A DNA stretch of 63,177 nt from Succinivibrionaceae bacterium (GCA_016284235.1 JAEEOK010000017.1:1-63177); one strand, 5' to 3'; shown: positions 36,073-47,207, numbered from the stretch's first letter. Numbers and translations: made by a program. The notes: a model not told the origin generated them from the letters alone.

Positions 36073-37479
36073 ATGGGAGCAATCAGTAAAATCCAAAGAG
36101 ACGGAATCTCTCTGCGAATGTTATACACGTGGCTTATCGTGATAGCAATCGTAGTTTCTGCCCTCATGATCTACTCAACCTTTCACCTGTCATCATCATT
36201 TAGCAACCTGTCCGATGCGGTAAACAGGCATATGGAGCTGCACAGAGCGGCCAATGATCTGATGGAGGCATCAGACTATCTGACAGAAAATGTTCAGCGC
36301 TTTTCCGTAACCGCAAACACTGTTTACATGGACAACTATTTCAATGAGGCACAGAACTCGAAGCGCCGTGAAAAAGCAATCAAAAAAATGCTGGATCTCA
36401 ACAGCAACCTGCAGGTCCTTAACAGTATGCATACCGCACTCAAGGCATCACAGGATCTGATGCTCCAGGAATACTATTCCATGAAGCTTGTAATCGATGC
36501 TGAAGGATATGCAAACTATCCGGAAATTCTTCGCAATATCGTTCTCAAGGATGAGGACAGAACCCTGACACGTGACCAGAAACGAAAACTTGCGACAGAA
36601 ATCCTTTTCAATGAAGAGTACTATTCAATGAAGGATTCCATTCGCAAGAACATGAAAACAAGCATAAACGAAATAGAGAAAGCGACTCTCAGCGCCGAAT
36701 CAAAACTGTCACAAAAACATCTTTTCGAGCTTCATACCGTTCGCACCGTTATAATAATAGAAACAATATGCATCATTTTTATGATTTGGCTGACTTCACA
36801 GATCGGAATCAAACCGATACTCAGAGCAGCGGAAAGAATCAGAAATGACAGTCCGATTCCGGTTACCGGCTCCAATGAATTCAGATATCTGGCCATAAAC
36901 TACAACAAAATGTATGACATCTACCGCAAGAGCGTGGAACGGCTGAACTACAAGGCGTCGCACGACGAACTGACAGGCGCCTACAACCGTGCCGGCTATG
37001 ATCTGCTGCTTTCAAGCATCGATCTGAAAACCACATACATGCTGCTTTTTGATGTAGACAATTTCAAAGGAATCAACGACACCTACGGACACGAAACCGG
37101 AGATAAAATTCTCAAGAAAATAGTATCCACTCTGAATAGAAATTTCCGCTCTGACGATTACGTGTGCCGGCTTGGCGGGGATGAGTTTGTTGTATTCATG
37201 GTTCATGCCGATGAAAACCGTCTGGAACTTATAAAAACAAAAATAACCAACATCAACGACCAGCTCTCCGAAACCGCCGACGGTCTTCCTCAGACTTCGG
37301 TCAGCGTTGGCATTGTTCATGGAACCAAAGTTCAAAACAGGCAGGATATGTACAAAATGTCGGATGAAGCTCTGTACAAAACAAAACAAAACGAAACGGC
37401 AAACACGGCTACTCATTCAGCTGATGCTAAATATCATCAGGTATACTCATTCTACAATTTGCTTCAGATCACAATTTAA
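36073..37479 (+). CDS. Membrane diguanylate cyclase (GGDEF)
   Basis: 468 residues. Membrane segment at about 16-36, a helical periplasmic sensor region (about 37-220) of the four-helix type, a second membrane segment at about 222-242, a short linker, and a GGDEF domain (about 300-455) beginning ASHDELTGAYNRAGYD. The active-site motif is intact (GGDEF) and the product-inhibition RxxD lies five residues before it (RSDD), so synthesis of cyclic di-GMP with feedback is predicted. No EAL domain. AAGG lies about eight bases before the ATG. Ligand unknown. It stands between two core operons as a single gene. Confidence 0.92.
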   Translation: MGAISKIQRDGISLRMLYTWLIVIAIVVSALMIYSTFHLSSSFSNLSDAVNRHMELHRAANDLMEASDYLTENVQRFSVTANTVYMDNYFNEAQNSKRREKAIKKMLDLNSNLQVLNSMHTALKASQDLMLQEYYSMKLVIDAEGYANYPEILRNIVLKDEDRTLTRDQKRKLATEILFNEEYYSMKDSIRKNMKTSINEIEKATLSAESKLSQKHLFELHTVRTVIIIETICIIFMIWLTSQIGIKPILRAAERIRNDSPIPVTGSNEFRYLAINYNKMYDIYRKSVERLNYKASHDELTGAYNRAGYDLLLSSIDLKTTYMLLFDVDNFKGINDTYGHETGDKILKKIVSTLNRNFRSDDYVCRLGGDEFVVFMVHADENRLELIKTKITNINDQLSETADGLPQTSVSVGIVHGTKVQNRQDMYKMSDEALYKTKQNETANTATHSADAKYHQVYSFYNLLQITI

Positions 37480-37530
37480 ACTATAATTTTCTCGCTGAAG
37501 TTTTAAGACTTGATGTTCGAGGAAATGTAA

Positions 37531-38448
37531 ATGAAATTGCGTAAACTTGCCGCCGCGGTGCTTGCCTTTTTTTCCATAAGCGCATCAGCTGTCGATTACG
37601 ACGTTTTTGAAGGCGAGAGACTCGTCGGGCAGAATTTCAACTATACTATTCCGAAAGGGAAAAAATCCCTTGAGGATATAGCTGCACTGGCAAACCTCGG
37701 TCTTTCAAACATGATGGAGGCTAACCCTCTGGTAGATCCGTATCTGCCGTCCCCCGGCACAGTGCTTCTGATTCCCCACCAGCTTATTCTGCCAAATACC
37801 CAGCATTCAGGGATAATTATCAATTCTGCTGAAATGAGGCTCTACTACTATCCTGCAAATTCATCTCAGGTCATTGTGCTTCCTATAGGAATAGGACAGC
37901 TTGGAAAGGACACTCCGGTAAACTGGGTTACAAAGGTGGAACGAAAAAAAGCCGGACCTACATGGACGCCTAGTGCAAAAGTCAGAGCTGAATACGCAGC
38001 CCAGGGAGAAATTCTTCCTGCCGTGGTTCCGGCCGGCAAAGACAACCCAATGGGACTTTTTGCCCTTTATGTAGGCAGAATGTATGCCATACACGGTACA
38101 AATGCAAGCTTCGGCATCGGTCTGAGAGTAAGTCACGGATGCATCCGTCTGCGGGACGCAGATATAGAGTGGCTTTTCAATAATGTTCCTGTAAACACAA
38201 GGGTTGAATTCATCAATGAACCGATAAAGGCTACAGTCGAGCCTGACGGTTCAAAATACATCGAAGTTCATCAGCCGCTTTCTACAACCTACAGCGAACT
38301 TACATCCAGGGACGACGTGGAGTTCAAACGTATTCCACAGGACGTTCTGTCTATTATCAACAGTCCCGATGTTGATCAGGCTGTTGTGGAAAAAGCATTG
38401 AACGAACGCAAGGGAATTCCGGTAAAAATCAACGGCTTCTCATTTTAG
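37531..38448 (+). CDS. L,D-transpeptidase (ErfK/YbiS/YcfS family)
   Basis: Periplasmic YkuD enzyme that links lipoprotein or meso-DAP residues in peptidoglycan. 305 residues with a signal peptide (cut after about residue 20, ASA-V), a LysM-like region (about 38-85), and the YkuD domain with the catalytic SHGCIRL (near 200). GAGG lies ten bases before the ATG. Choice among the paralogues erfK, ybiS, ycfS or ynhG cannot be made from sequence alone. Confidence 0.92.
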   Translation: MKLRKLAAAVLAFFSISASAVDYDVFEGERLVGQNFNYTIPKGKKSLEDIAALANLGLSNMMEANPLVDPYLPSPGTVLLIPHQLILPNTQHSGIIINSAEMRLYYYPANSSQVIVLPIGIGQLGKDTPVNWVTKVERKKAGPTWTPSAKVRAEYAAQGEILPAVVPAGKDNPMGLFALYVGRMYAIHGTNASFGIGLRVSHGCIRLRDADIEWLFNNVPVNTRVEFINEPIKATVEPDGSKYIEVHQPLSTTYSELTSRDDVEFKRIPQDVLSIINSPDVDQAVVEKALNERKGIPVKINGFSF

Positions 38449-38515
38449 AAAATTCCTTCCGGACCCTGCCTCTACCGGATGGCGGTTCGGATATCATGCG
38501 GACCGGAACCTATAA

Positions 38516-38546
38516 TGTGGGTTTTCTTGTCCGCATGGGTTATAAT
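38516..38546 (+). promoter_or_regulatory. leuS promoter, member of a shared 31-bp element
   Basis: TGTGGGTTTT, an intervening nine bases, then GCATGGGTTATAAT. Identical at 26 of 31 positions to the element before rlmH (47272-47302). The TATAAT is a perfect -10; there is no TTGACA-like -35. Confidence 0.65.
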
Positions 38547-38607
38547 CTAATTATTAATTCAAAACAATCATCTGTAACTGATGGCTCTTTTTTAACGGTT
38601 AAAACAA

Positions 38608-41199
38608 ATGTCGAATACTCAAGAATTATACAATCCTCAGTCGGTTGAACCAGCAGTCCAGAAGTACTGGGCCGATAACCATACATTCAAAGCAACTGAA
38701 AACACAACCAAAGAAAAGTTCTACTGTCTGTCAATGTTCCCGTATCCGTCGGGCAGACTTCATATGGGACATGTGCGAAACTACACCATAGGTGATGTAA
38801 TTTCCAAATTCCAGCGTTTAAACGGCAAGGAGGTTATGCAGCCAATAGGATGGGACTCCTTCGGTCTTCCGGCCGAAAACGCAGCCTTAAAAAATAAAAC
38901 TGCCCCGGCAAAATGGACATATTCAAACATAGAATATATGAAGAATCAGCTGAAAATGCTGGGGTTCGGTTATGACTGGGACCGTGAAATAACTACCTGC
39001 CGTCCGGAATACTACAAGTGGGAGCAGTGGTTTTTCACCGAACTGTACCGCAAGGGTCTGGTTTATAAGAAATCAACCTCTGTAAACTGGTGTCCGCATG
39101 ATCAGACGGTTCTGGCAAACGAGCAGGTTCAAGACGGAAAATGCTGGCGCTGCGACACGCCGGTTGTGAGAAAAGAAATTCCGCAGTGGTTTCTCAAAAT
39201 AACTGATTATGCTGAAGAGCTCCTGTCGGATATAGACAAGCTTGACGGCTGGCCTGAAATGGTTAAAACCATGCAGAAGAACTGGATCGGCAAATCAGAA
39301 GGTCTGACTATTGAGTTCGACATCGAAAACAGCAATGAGAAACTGGAAATCTACACTACCCGCCCTGATACTCTCATGGGTGTCACATATGTGGCTGTTG
39401 CAGCAGGACATCCTGTTGCGATAAGAGCAGCCCAGGACAAGCCTGAACTGGCCGAATTTCTGAAGGAATGCGCTGCAACAAAGGTTGCAGAAGCTGAGAT
39501 TGCAACCATGGAAAAGAAAGGCATGGCAACAGGAATCTATGCCATCCACCCTCTCAACGGAAGAAGAGTTCCGGTGATGGTTGCCAACTTCGTTCTTATG
39601 GAATACGGCACGGGTGCAGTAATGGCCGTTCCAGCCCATGATCAGAGAGACTGGGATTTTGCAAAGAAATATAATCTTGACATAATTCCTGTCATCAGAC
39701 CGCAGGATAAGACCGAAGCTGACGTATCAAAAGAGGCATTCGTGGAAAAGACAGGAATTGTATATAATTCCGGCGAATTTGACGGTCTTGACTTCCACGG
39801 AGCATTCAATGCAATTGCAGACAAAATCGAGAAGATGCACAAAGGGCATCGTACGATAAACTACAGACTCAGAGACTGGTCTGTATCAAGACAGAGGTAC
39901 TGGGGTACCCCGATACCGATGATCAACCTTGATGACGGTCAGGTCGTCCCTGCTCCGGCAGATCAAATCCCTGTGATTCTCCCTGAGGATGTGGTTATGG
40001 ACGGGGTTCAGAGTCCTATAAAGAACGACAGGTCATGGGCTGAAACATCCTATAACGGAGCTCATGCTCTCAGAGAAACTGATACGTTTGACACATTCAT
40101 GGAATCATCATGGTACTACGCCAGATACTGCTGCAATGATTTCAAGGATGGAATGCTTGATCCTTCGAAAACGGGATTCTGGCTTCCTGTAGATCAGTAC
40201 ATCGGCGGTATTGAACATGCATGCATGCACCTGCTGTATGCCAGATTCTTCCATAAGCTCCTCCGTGATGCCGGACTTGTCAGCTGCGATGAGCCGTTCA
40301 AGAAGCTCCTGTGCCAGGGAATGGTGCTTGCCGATGCGTTCTACTATATTGCAGATGACGGTTCAAAGGTATGGATTAGTCCTCTCGATGTTAAGACTAC
40401 AAGAGATGAAAAGGGACGCATAATCAGTGCCGTATCCGCGGACGGTCATCAGCTTATCCACGCCGGCATGACAAAAATGTCAAAATCCAAAAACAACGGT
40501 ATTGATCCGCAGGCCATGGTGGAGCTGTACGGTGCGGATACCGTAAGACTGTTCATGATGTTTGCCTCACCGGCAGAACTCACCCTTGAATGGAAGGAAG
40601 AAGGAGTTGAAGGAGCCCAGAGGTTTCTTAAGAAGCTCTGGAATACGGTTATGGCAATGCTGCCGTACAAGGATCTGAAACTCGATCTTAACAAACTCAC
40701 TGACAGTCAGAAGGCCCTTCGCCGTGAACTTCATAAAACAATCGCCAAGGTTACGGATGATATCGGCCGGCGTCAGACTTTCAATACAGCAATAGCATCA
40801 ATCATGGAGCTCATAAACTCCATGAACAGATCAAGTCAGGAGACCGATCAGGATAAGGCGCTGATTATTGATATAATCAACCATATTATCCTCATGCTGT
40901 ATCCTATAACACCGCACATCTGCTTCGTTCTCTGGGAGAAACTCGGTCACACGACTCATATTGATGATGAATCCTGGCCTAAGGTGGACGAGAGCGCTTT
41001 AAAAGCCGATGATATGCTTATAATTGTTCAGGTTAACGGCAAGGTAAGAAGCAAACTAAGCGTATCTGTAACCGCCGGAGAGGACGATGTTAAGGCCGCC
41101 GCTTTGGCAGATCCTAGCGTAATTAAGCATACAGAGGGCAAACAGATAAGGAAGGTTATCTACGTTCCCGGCAAACTGCTCAACATAGTTGCGGCATAA
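38608..41199 (+). CDS. leuS: Leucyl-tRNA synthetase
   Basis: 863 residues (E. coli 860), class I. Catalytic HxGH is seen as LHMGH (near 50) and KMSKS as TKMSKSKN (near 620). The CP1 editing domain lies between, with the [14 protein letters not shown] signature (near 250) and [14 protein letters not shown]. Zinc-binding cysteines appear in WCPHDQTVL and GKCWRCD. First gene of leuS-lptE-holA-nadD. Confidence 0.98.
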   Translation: MSNTQELYNPQSVEPAVQKYWADNHTFKATENTTKEKFYCLSMFPYPSGRLHMGHVRNYTIGDVISKFQRLNGKEVMQPIGWDSFGLPAENAALKNKTAPAKWTYSNIEYMKNQLKMLGFGYDWDREITTCRPEYYKWEQWFFTELYRKGLVYKKSTSVNWCPHDQTVLANEQVQDGKCWRCDTPVVRKEIPQWFLKITDYAEELLSDIDKLDGWPEMVKTMQKNWIGKSEGLTIEFDIENSNEKLEIYTTRPDTLMGVTYVAVAAGHPVAIRAAQDKPELAEFLKECAATKVAEAEIATMEKKGMATGIYAIHPLNGRRVPVMVANFVLMEYGTGAVMAVPAHDQRDWDFAKKYNLDIIPVIRPQDKTEADVSKEAFVEKTGIVYNSGEFDGLDFHGAFNAIADKIEKMHKGHRTINYRLRDWSVSRQRYWGTPIPMINLDDGQVVPAPADQIPVILPEDVVMDGVQSPIKNDRSWAETSYNGAHALRETDTFDTFMESSWYYARYCCNDFKDGMLDPSKTGFWLPVDQYIGGIEHACMHLLYARFFHKLLRDAGLVSCDEPFKKLLCQGMVLADAFYYIADDGSKVWISPLDVKTTRDEKGRIISAVSADGHQLIHAGMTKMSKSKNNGIDPQAMVELYGADTVRLFMMFASPAELTLEWKEEGVEGAQRFLKKLWNTVMAMLPYKDLKLDLNKLTDSQKALRRELHKTIAKVTDDIGRRQTFNTAIASIMELINSMNRSSQETDQDKALIIDIINHIILMLYPITPHICFVLWEKLGHTTHIDDESWPKVDESALKADDMLIIVQVNGKVRSKLSVSVTAGEDDVKAAALADPSVIKHTEGKQIRKVIYVPGKLLNIVAA

Positions 41200-41284
41200 A
41201 ACCGGCGTCTGATCTGTAAATCTTATGATCCGGATGAGATTTTATCCGGATCTGTTTAAGTTTTTATCTGCCATGGGATTTTTT

Positions 41285-41794
41285 ATGAAAAAAAACGGAA
41301 ACATTTTCACAGTCTGTATTTTGATTATGGCAGTATTCTTAAGTGCGTGCAGTTTCCGCCTGCGCGGATTGGATCAAACCAGTGTTACAACAAAATATTC
41401 AAGCATTTACCTAAGAGGCGATACTGAATCTCTGCTTTATCAGGAACTGTACGCCAGACTGAACACCCTCGGTCTTCCAATGGTTGATGAAAGCGGCGAA
41501 GGAACTGTCATCATAGCCTTCTCAAATCCGAAAATCAGGAAATCTCTTGTTTCCGTGGACAGTCACTCCCAGGATGTTGAATACTCTCTAAGCAGCAAGA
41601 CTGTTTACTATTTCATAGACGGAGGAATTCCGGAAAAGGATCAGAGTCCGGCCCGCAGACTTTCTGGACACACAAGGAATTACCTGAACAAGAATGATGA
41701 AGTGCTTGGATCTGCAAACGAAGCAGAGATAATAGAGCAGGATCTGATAAAACAGACTGCTGAAGACATATATATCCAATTCCTGAGACTGTAG
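41285..41794 (+). CDS. lptE: LPS-assembly lipoprotein LptE
   Basis: Outer-membrane lipoprotein that plugs LptD in the LPS translocon. I start at the ATG at 41285, which gives a normal lipoprotein signal (MKKN..., lipobox LSAC), 169 residues; the frame continues 60 bases upstream but that would bury the signal. After the cysteine comes SFRLRG, the family hallmark (GFxLRG). Position between leuS and holA is conserved. Confidence 0.92.
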   Translation: MKKNGNIFTVCILIMAVFLSACSFRLRGLDQTSVTTKYSSIYLRGDTESLLYQELYARLNTLGLPMVDESGEGTVIIAFSNPKIRKSLVSVDSHSQDVEYSLSSKTVYYFIDGGIPEKDQSPARRLSGHTRNYLNKNDEVLGSANEAEIIEQDLIKQTAEDIYIQFLRL

Positions 41795-41796
41795 CA

Positions 41797-42861
41797 GTGG
41801 AAATAAAAAACATCGATTCGGCATCAAGACTGTACCAGCATCTTCTGCAGAACGGCTCTGCCGGTCTGATAATGCTCTTCGGAGACGATTCATATATACT
41901 TAACTCCATGGCCAAAGCTGTTGAAAGGTACTACACCGAGCAGGGGGGCAGCAATATAATCCGCCTGAATTCCGATTTCACCGGGTGGTCTGATATCGAG
42001 ACAAACATCTGCAACTTTGATATATTTTCGCAGAGCAAGATGATTATTCTTTCCAATGCCAATCTGACAAAGCTCAAGGAGCTGGCAGGTCATGACAAAG
42101 AGCTGGCCGACAGTCTCGGCAGTGAAAAAAAACTTCTTGTACTCGGCGGACATCTGAAAAAAGAAACGCTGAAAACGGCGTGGTTTTCCAAATTAAAGGC
42201 TATTCCTAATTACATCATACAGTTTTATCCTCCTGAAATAAGCCGTCTTCCAAGATGGCTGGTAGAAGAGGCCGGATATCTCGGGCTTTCTCTTGATATA
42301 AAAGCGGCGGTTCTTCTTGCCGAATCATATGAAGGCAACACAGGCGGTGCTGTCCAAACCCTCAACACCATAAAGATGCAGGGCAAAAAACATATTTCAG
42401 ACGGTGATGTAATCCCTTTTCTAAGTCAGAGCACCAGATTTGCCACCTTTGATATTTCAGATGCAATGCTGTCCGGCGACAGTTACCGCAGTCTTAAAAT
42501 ACTTCATTCACTGGAAACACAGGGCGAGGATATTCCTCTGCTCCTGTCGGAAATAAACAGGATGCTGACTCTGATTATGCGACTGAAGCAGTCAAGAGAA
42601 ACCGGTGAACAGCCGCAGGCACTGTTTAAAAGCTACAATGTTTTTATTCTGTCAAAACAGAATCAGTATCAAAACTCAGCACAGAGAATGACTGTGCCTC
42701 ACCTCAACAATCTGCTGCGTCTGTTCGCACTCATCAACCGCACGAGAATGAACTTCGACAACAGCCAGACCGTCAGATACCTGGAATTGTTAATTGCATT
42801 CTTCAGCAGACCTGATGATCTTGAAAGAATTTTAGAAGGTATATCGGCATCAGATTTATGA
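41797..42861 (+). CDS. holA: DNA polymerase III delta subunit
   Basis: Clamp-loader subunit that opens the beta clamp. 354 residues (E. coli 343). GTG start two bases after lptE. Conserved features: a LIMLFGDDSYIL region at about 25-36 and the LPRWLVEEAGYLGL block (near 150), then C-terminal FSRP and LERIL. Low overall conservation is normal for this family; gene order makes the call firm. Confidence 0.93.
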   Translation: MEIKNIDSASRLYQHLLQNGSAGLIMLFGDDSYILNSMAKAVERYYTEQGGSNIIRLNSDFTGWSDIETNICNFDIFSQSKMIILSNANLTKLKELAGHDKELADSLGSEKKLLVLGGHLKKETLKTAWFSKLKAIPNYIIQFYPPEISRLPRWLVEEAGYLGLSLDIKAAVLLAESYEGNTGGAVQTLNTIKMQGKKHISDGDVIPFLSQSTRFATFDISDAMLSGDSYRSLKILHSLETQGEDIPLLLSEINRMLTLIMRLKQSRETGEQPQALFKSYNVFILSKQNQYQNSAQRMTVPHLNNLLRLFALINRTRMNFDNSQTVRYLELLIAFFSRPDDLERILEGISASDL

Positions 42862-43484
42862 AGCATCTAATAGGAATTATGGGCGGAACGTTCGATCCTC
42901 CGCACCTCGGGCACACAACAGTCGCTGTTGAAATCAAAAACTTTCTTAAACTGGAAAAAATCTATCTGATGCCCAATCATATTCCGCCTCACAAGGCTCC
43001 CGCCACAGCTGAAGAAAGGCACCGGATAGCGATGATTAGGATCCTTGCAGAAGAGAATGACTATTTTGAATACCTGGACACCGAAATCAGGATGAATAAA
43101 ACGTCTTATCTGTCTGAAACAATGAATATTATCGCAAACAGCGCCCCCTTTTCAGATAAATCCATATTCTTTATTATCGGAACAGATTCTCTCGTAAATC
43201 TTCACAAATGGCATGCCCCGGATGAAATCCTCAAATACTGCAACATAGCCGTCGCATCAAGACCAGGTTACGATGTAGACAGATGCAGCGAGCAGATAAA
43301 AAAAAGAATAGTCTCCATCGAGAAACTAGATCCGCAGATAAACGGACAGATAGTTCTGGTAAGCACATCCAGGATCTCCATATCATCAACAGAACTCAGA
43401 AACAGTCCGGAAGCTGTCACCTGTTGTAATCTCCATCCCCGTGTTCTTGACTACATTAAGAGGCATCATCTGTATAATGCATAA
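42858..43484 (+). CDS. nadD: Nicotinate-nucleotide adenylyltransferase
   Basis: Joins nicotinate mononucleotide and ATP to deamido-NAD. 208 residues. Signature MGGTFDPPHLGH at residues 8-19, MPNHIPPHK, FIIGTDSL and the C-terminal ISSTELR. ATGA overlap with holA. In relatives rsfS comes next; here the next gene, overlapping by eight bases, is a GT2 glycosyltransferase. Confidence 0.96.
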   Translation: MKHLIGIMGGTFDPPHLGHTTVAVEIKNFLKLEKIYLMPNHIPPHKAPATAEERHRIAMIRILAEENDYFEYLDTEIRMNKTSYLSETMNIIANSAPFSDKSIFFIIGTDSLVNLHKWHAPDEILKYCNIAVASRPGYDVDRCSEQIKKRIVSIEKLDPQINGQIVLVSTSRISISSTELRNSPEAVTCCNLHPRVLDYIKRHHLYNA

Positions 43485-44409
43485 CAATGCCAGAATTGCA
43501 GTCATCATTCCCTGCTACAAAGTCAGAGATCATGTTCTTAAAGTTATTGAAAAAATACCTTCATATGTAGACGGAATAATCTGCATAGATGACTGCTGCC
43601 CGGAGCATAGCGGCAGCCACATAAAGAAGAACTGCAGTGATCAAAGAGTTACAGTGCTCTTCAATTCCTCAAATACAGGCGTCGGCGGAGCTGTCATCAG
43701 AGGATACCGTCACTGCATGGAAAACGGTTTATTTGACGTTCTCGTTAAAATTGACGGGGACAATCAGATGGATCCGGCAGGAATTGAGGATTTGACAGCT
43801 CCCATAATTGCTGGATGTGCTGACTACTGCAAGGGGAACCGTTTTTTCTCCTTCAGCGTCATCAAAATAATGCCAGTGACAAGGCTGATCGGAAATTTAG
43901 GTCTGACTATGCTGTGCAGAATGTCCTCAGGCTACTGGAGCATAAAAGATTCAACAAACGGGTATACGGCAATTTCATCAGATATGTTGAAACGAATCAA
44001 TCTGGACAAAATCAGCCGCGGTTATTTTTTCGAAAGCGATATGCTCTGCAGTTTATATTTTAAGCAGGCTGCGGTAAAAGAAATTGATATGGAAGCAAAA
44101 TACGGAAATGAGAAAAGCAATATAATCATATTCAGCGCGTTTTTTTTATTCTCTATCATGCATGCAAGAAGATTTACAGAGCGCATAATCAGATGCTACA
44201 TCATAAAAACCGGCCGCGGCACAATACTTCTCGCATTCTCCGTGCTGCTGCTTGCAGCGGCACTGTACTGTCTGGCCAGAAAAGTGGATATGATGATCAC
44301 TGTGACATGCTCCATTATTTCTGTTCTGCTCATATGTATTTTTCTTAAAACCGACTCATACCGTGAACCGTTAAAATCTGGCAGATCACGAATGAATCAG
44401 CGAAGCTGA
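43477..44409 (+). CDS. GT2 glycosyltransferase (dolichol-/undecaprenyl-phosphate sugar synthase-like)
   Basis: 310 residues from the ATG at 43477, which overlaps the end of nadD; the frame upstream lies inside nadD. GT-A fold motifs: IAVIIPCYK at the start, CIDDCCPE, NTGVGGAVIRGYR and the DxD-like KIDGDNQMDP (near 96). Two membrane helices follow (about 245-265 and 270-290). This is the layout of DPM1/GtrB-type enzymes that charge a polyprenyl phosphate with a sugar on the cytosolic face. First gene of a three-gene cassette with the small flippase-like and GT-C proteins. Sugar unknown. Confidence 0.85.
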   Translation: MHNNARIAVIIPCYKVRDHVLKVIEKIPSYVDGIICIDDCCPEHSGSHIKKNCSDQRVTVLFNSSNTGVGGAVIRGYRHCMENGLFDVLVKIDGDNQMDPAGIEDLTAPIIAGCADYCKGNRFFSFSVIKIMPVTRLIGNLGLTMLCRMSSGYWSIKDSTNGYTAISSDMLKRINLDKISRGYFFESDMLCSLYFKQAAVKEIDMEAKYGNEKSNIIIFSAFFLFSIMHARRFTERIIRCYIIKTGRGTILLAFSVLLLAAALYCLARKVDMMITVTCSIISVLLICIFLKTDSYREPLKSGRSRMNQRS

Positions 44410-44574
44410 TCCTGCCGCAGTTTCAAAATACGTGAGCTGAAACCTTAAAAAATTTCTGTTTTTGAATGCCGGTTTAAGAAGAGTTGCAGGACAGTCTGTT
44501 AGAATAATCCTTCTGTAAACCGGTTTTATAATGATACGAAATATAAACGCGCGTTTGCAGAAAGAAACAGCAGT

Positions 44575-44985
44575 GTGCAAAAAAAAAAACGCCCTGCGCT
44601 GAAAAACGGCAAAACAACAAAGAGACTGATTATGATCTACCTTGGAGCCATACTGTGCGGCATAGGACTGGCATTCGGGCAGCTGCTTTTTAAGCTCTGC
44701 GCCAATTCATACAAAGATGCGGGAACCGTATTCAACAGTCAGGTAATTATTTACTTCTTCAGTTCAGTCACTTTCTACGGTTTTATAACACTGCTTTGGA
44801 TCTGGCTTCTAAGCAGGGCGGAACTGGGAAAACTCTACCCGTTCATGGCCCTTGCATTCGCAGTGGTCCCGATTCAGAGTTATTTTATTCTGGGGGAAAG
44901 TTTTTCCGTCAGATACTTTATCGGCATTGTTCTGATAATGGCAGGCATCACTCTAACAGTATGGCAGGATAAAACATGGCAATAG
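44575..44985 (+). CDS. Small EamA/SMR-type membrane protein, flippase-like
   Basis: 136 residues with a basic N terminus and four membrane helices (about 20-40, 50-75, 85-105, 110-130). It resembles half-size DMT proteins such as ArnE/ArnF and fills the slot that GtrA-like flippases hold in glycosylation cassettes. The start could be the GTG at 44575 or an ATG at 44632, which would remove the basic tail. It overlaps the next gene by ten bases. Role as flippase for the lipid-linked sugar is inferred from context. Confidence 0.75.
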   Translation: MQKKKRPALKNGKTTKRLIMIYLGAILCGIGLAFGQLLFKLCANSYKDAGTVFNSQVIIYFFSSVTFYGFITLLWIWLLSRAELGKLYPFMALAFAVVPIQSYFILGESFSVRYFIGIVLIMAGITLTVWQDKTWQ

Positions 44986-47207
44986 TTTTCATTACAATTA
45001 TGCTGCTTTCCTTCAGTCTGCTGGGCAGAATGACTAACGCCCTTCTTTTTGCCAAAATTCTCAAATCGCAGCAAACCAGAACTCTGCAATGGATTCCTCT
45101 TGACTACGCGACAGGATGCTCCGTGCTCATTATACTTTCCCAGATACTGCTGGCTCTTGGAAAGTATACGCCTCAGCTCACCCTCGGCGGTCTGCTCCTC
45201 CTGATATTTACAGAAATCACAGTTCTTATATACAAGGAAAAAACTGAATATCTGGGGATCAGTTATCAATACATGCTTGCAATCATATTTCTCGGACTTG
45301 CAACAACCCTTATAAGCGTCCATAATCCCGGATTCTGGGATGATACATCCTACCACCTTATAGTATCACGTGATCTGGCACGCAACGGGGATCTGACGCC
45401 CAACCTGTTTCTGCGCTATCCTTTTTCACCGTTTAATGTAGACATTCTCTTTTCATTATGTTTTTTTGCCACTGATTTCAATCCTGTGACAAGCGTCTAC
45501 TACTGCCAGGCTCTGGCCAATGCCCCGCTGTTTTTTATAATACTGCTTCTGGCCGCCAGCATCCATCAGTTTACAAGAAGCCTAAGCTGCCTTCTGATAG
45601 GTCTTACACTGTTTGTAGCTCTGAGAAAAACATCAATTACAGTACATACGGGATATGCATATGTAGACTATGCCACCGCCCTGTTCACCTTCTCCTCTTT
45701 TTACTACCTCATGGTAATACGCCACCACAGACATCTTTTTCTGTATATATTTCTGGGTATGCTCCTTGGAATAACGGCTGGCTGCAAATATCAGGCTGCA
45801 GCCATTTGTGCAATCATAGCGGCTGGTGCAATCATATACCTTCTGACCCGCAGAATGATTAAGCAGACCGTCTGTCTCGTATTGTCATGCATCGTTTTCG
45901 GATCATTTTGGTATGTACGGAATTACATTCAGGACGGCAATCCTGTAGATCCATTTTTTATTGATATATTCGGTTCAAAAGTGTGGGATGCGGAAGATTT
46001 TGCATCCAACGCTACAGATATAAGATTTGACCGGCCGCGCGGCATTGATGCTGTTATGCACAACTTTCTCTGGCCGCTGGTGTTCATATGGCTTCTGGTT
46101 GTAGGGAGATGGATATACCTTGTATTCAGGTACCGCAGAAACATAATTCCGAATATAAAGCTTTCAGACTACATAAGTCTCGGACTGACGGTATACTCTC
46201 TGGCATGGATTGAAATGTTCCCCGTTCCCAGATATCTGGTTCCTGCAATAAGCATACTTATTCTCTACACAGTGGTGATAGGCAACAGATATTTCAGAAA
46301 AGTAAGTCCTCTGATTATCATTCCTTTTCTTATTCTTGCTGTTGTATGCAGACTGACGGAACCCGTAAAGGATCACTGGAAAAATTCAGAGAAACAGAGA
46401 GAGCTTTTTATAACCGCATCAAAAATCTCACAGCCGAGCGATATGCTCCTGACCATAGACGTTGAAGAAAGAAACAAATATTTCTATGACGGAGTTACGG
46501 TAGGAGATCTCTACGGCAACGCACGTTTCAGTAATTTTTATCAGGTAGGAACGCAAAATCTCATAGCACCAGGCGATTTTCTGGAAAAAATGAGGCTCTA
46601 CAAGACCCGCCGCGCTATTGTCAGCAGCAGATCACTTGATAAAAATCGTATCAACGAATACAGAAAGTTTTTTCATATCATCAAAGCATATCCGGGCAGT
46701 AACGGAGGATATCTTATCGAACCTCTTTCACCGGTAATAATCTGCAAATGGCTTCCTCCGCATTCTCAATGGATGGAATCAAATGAAATCAATGGAAAAC
46801 CGCTGCTGAAAAACGGCAGTTCACTGCAGCTCAGTCTGTCAGGAAGAGGGATCAACACAACCGGGTGCAGCGGAAAAAAAGCTAGCGGATTGTTTAATTT
46901 AACAATAAAAATAATCGAACTGAGCAACTGGAATGATCAGTCAGAAATAATGACAGTGAAAGATGATCTGGATAAAGTTTGGCTTGAAATACCACTGAAG
47001 GAGATACCTGTATCATATGATGATGAGGGACACAGAATCAGAACCGTGCAGATAAATGAAATTCCTAAATTTGAACTTCAGAATTTCAGGTACCTCAGCA
47101 TCGAAACTTCAGGTTCAGACGAAAAGAACGAAGGATATCTTAATACTGAAGCTCTTTACATAGAACCGGTGAGTATTGACATGGAAAATCAGAAAGAAAA
47201 GGATTGA
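44976..47207 (+). CDS. GT-C family membrane glycosyltransferase
   Basis: 743 residues. Ten or more membrane helices occupy about 1-450, followed by a soluble periplasmic domain (about 455-743). The first large loop holds a paired aspartate motif, GFWDDTSYHL (near 118-127), as in ArnT/PMT and related GT-C enzymes that take the sugar from a polyprenyl donor on the periplasmic side. It should transfer the unit made by the GT2 gene onto a surface acceptor such as LPS or protein. Last gene of the cassette. Acceptor and sugar unknown. Confidence 0.8.
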   Translation: MAIVFITIMLLSFSLLGRMTNALLFAKILKSQQTRTLQWIPLDYATGCSVLIILSQILLALGKYTPQLTLGGLLLLIFTEITVLIYKEKTEYLGISYQYMLAIIFLGLATTLISVHNPGFWDDTSYHLIVSRDLARNGDLTPNLFLRYPFSPFNVDILFSLCFFATDFNPVTSVYYCQALANAPLFFIILLLAASIHQFTRSLSCLLIGLTLFVALRKTSITVHTGYAYVDYATALFTFSSFYYLMVIRHHRHLFLYIFLGMLLGITAGCKYQAAAICAIIAAGAIIYLLTRRMIKQTVCLVLSCIVFGSFWYVRNYIQDGNPVDPFFIDIFGSKVWDAEDFASNATDIRFDRPRGIDAVMHNFLWPLVFIWLLVVGRWIYLVFRYRRNIIPNIKLSDYISLGLTVYSLAWIEMFPVPRYLVPAISILILYTVVIGNRYFRKVSPLIIIPFLILAVVCRLTEPVKDHWKNSEKQRELFITASKISQPSDMLLTIDVEERNKYFYDGVTVGDLYGNARFSNFYQVGTQNLIAPGDFLEKMRLYKTRRAIVSSRSLDKNRINEYRKFFHIIKAYPGSNGGYLIEPLSPVIICKWLPPHSQWMESNEINGKPLLKNGSSLQLSLSGRGINTTGCSGKKASGLFNLTIKIIELSNWNDQSEIMTVKDDLDKVWLEIPLKEIPVSYDDEGHRIRTVQINEIPKFELQNFRYLSIETSGSDEKNEGYLNTEALYIEPVSIDMENQKEKD

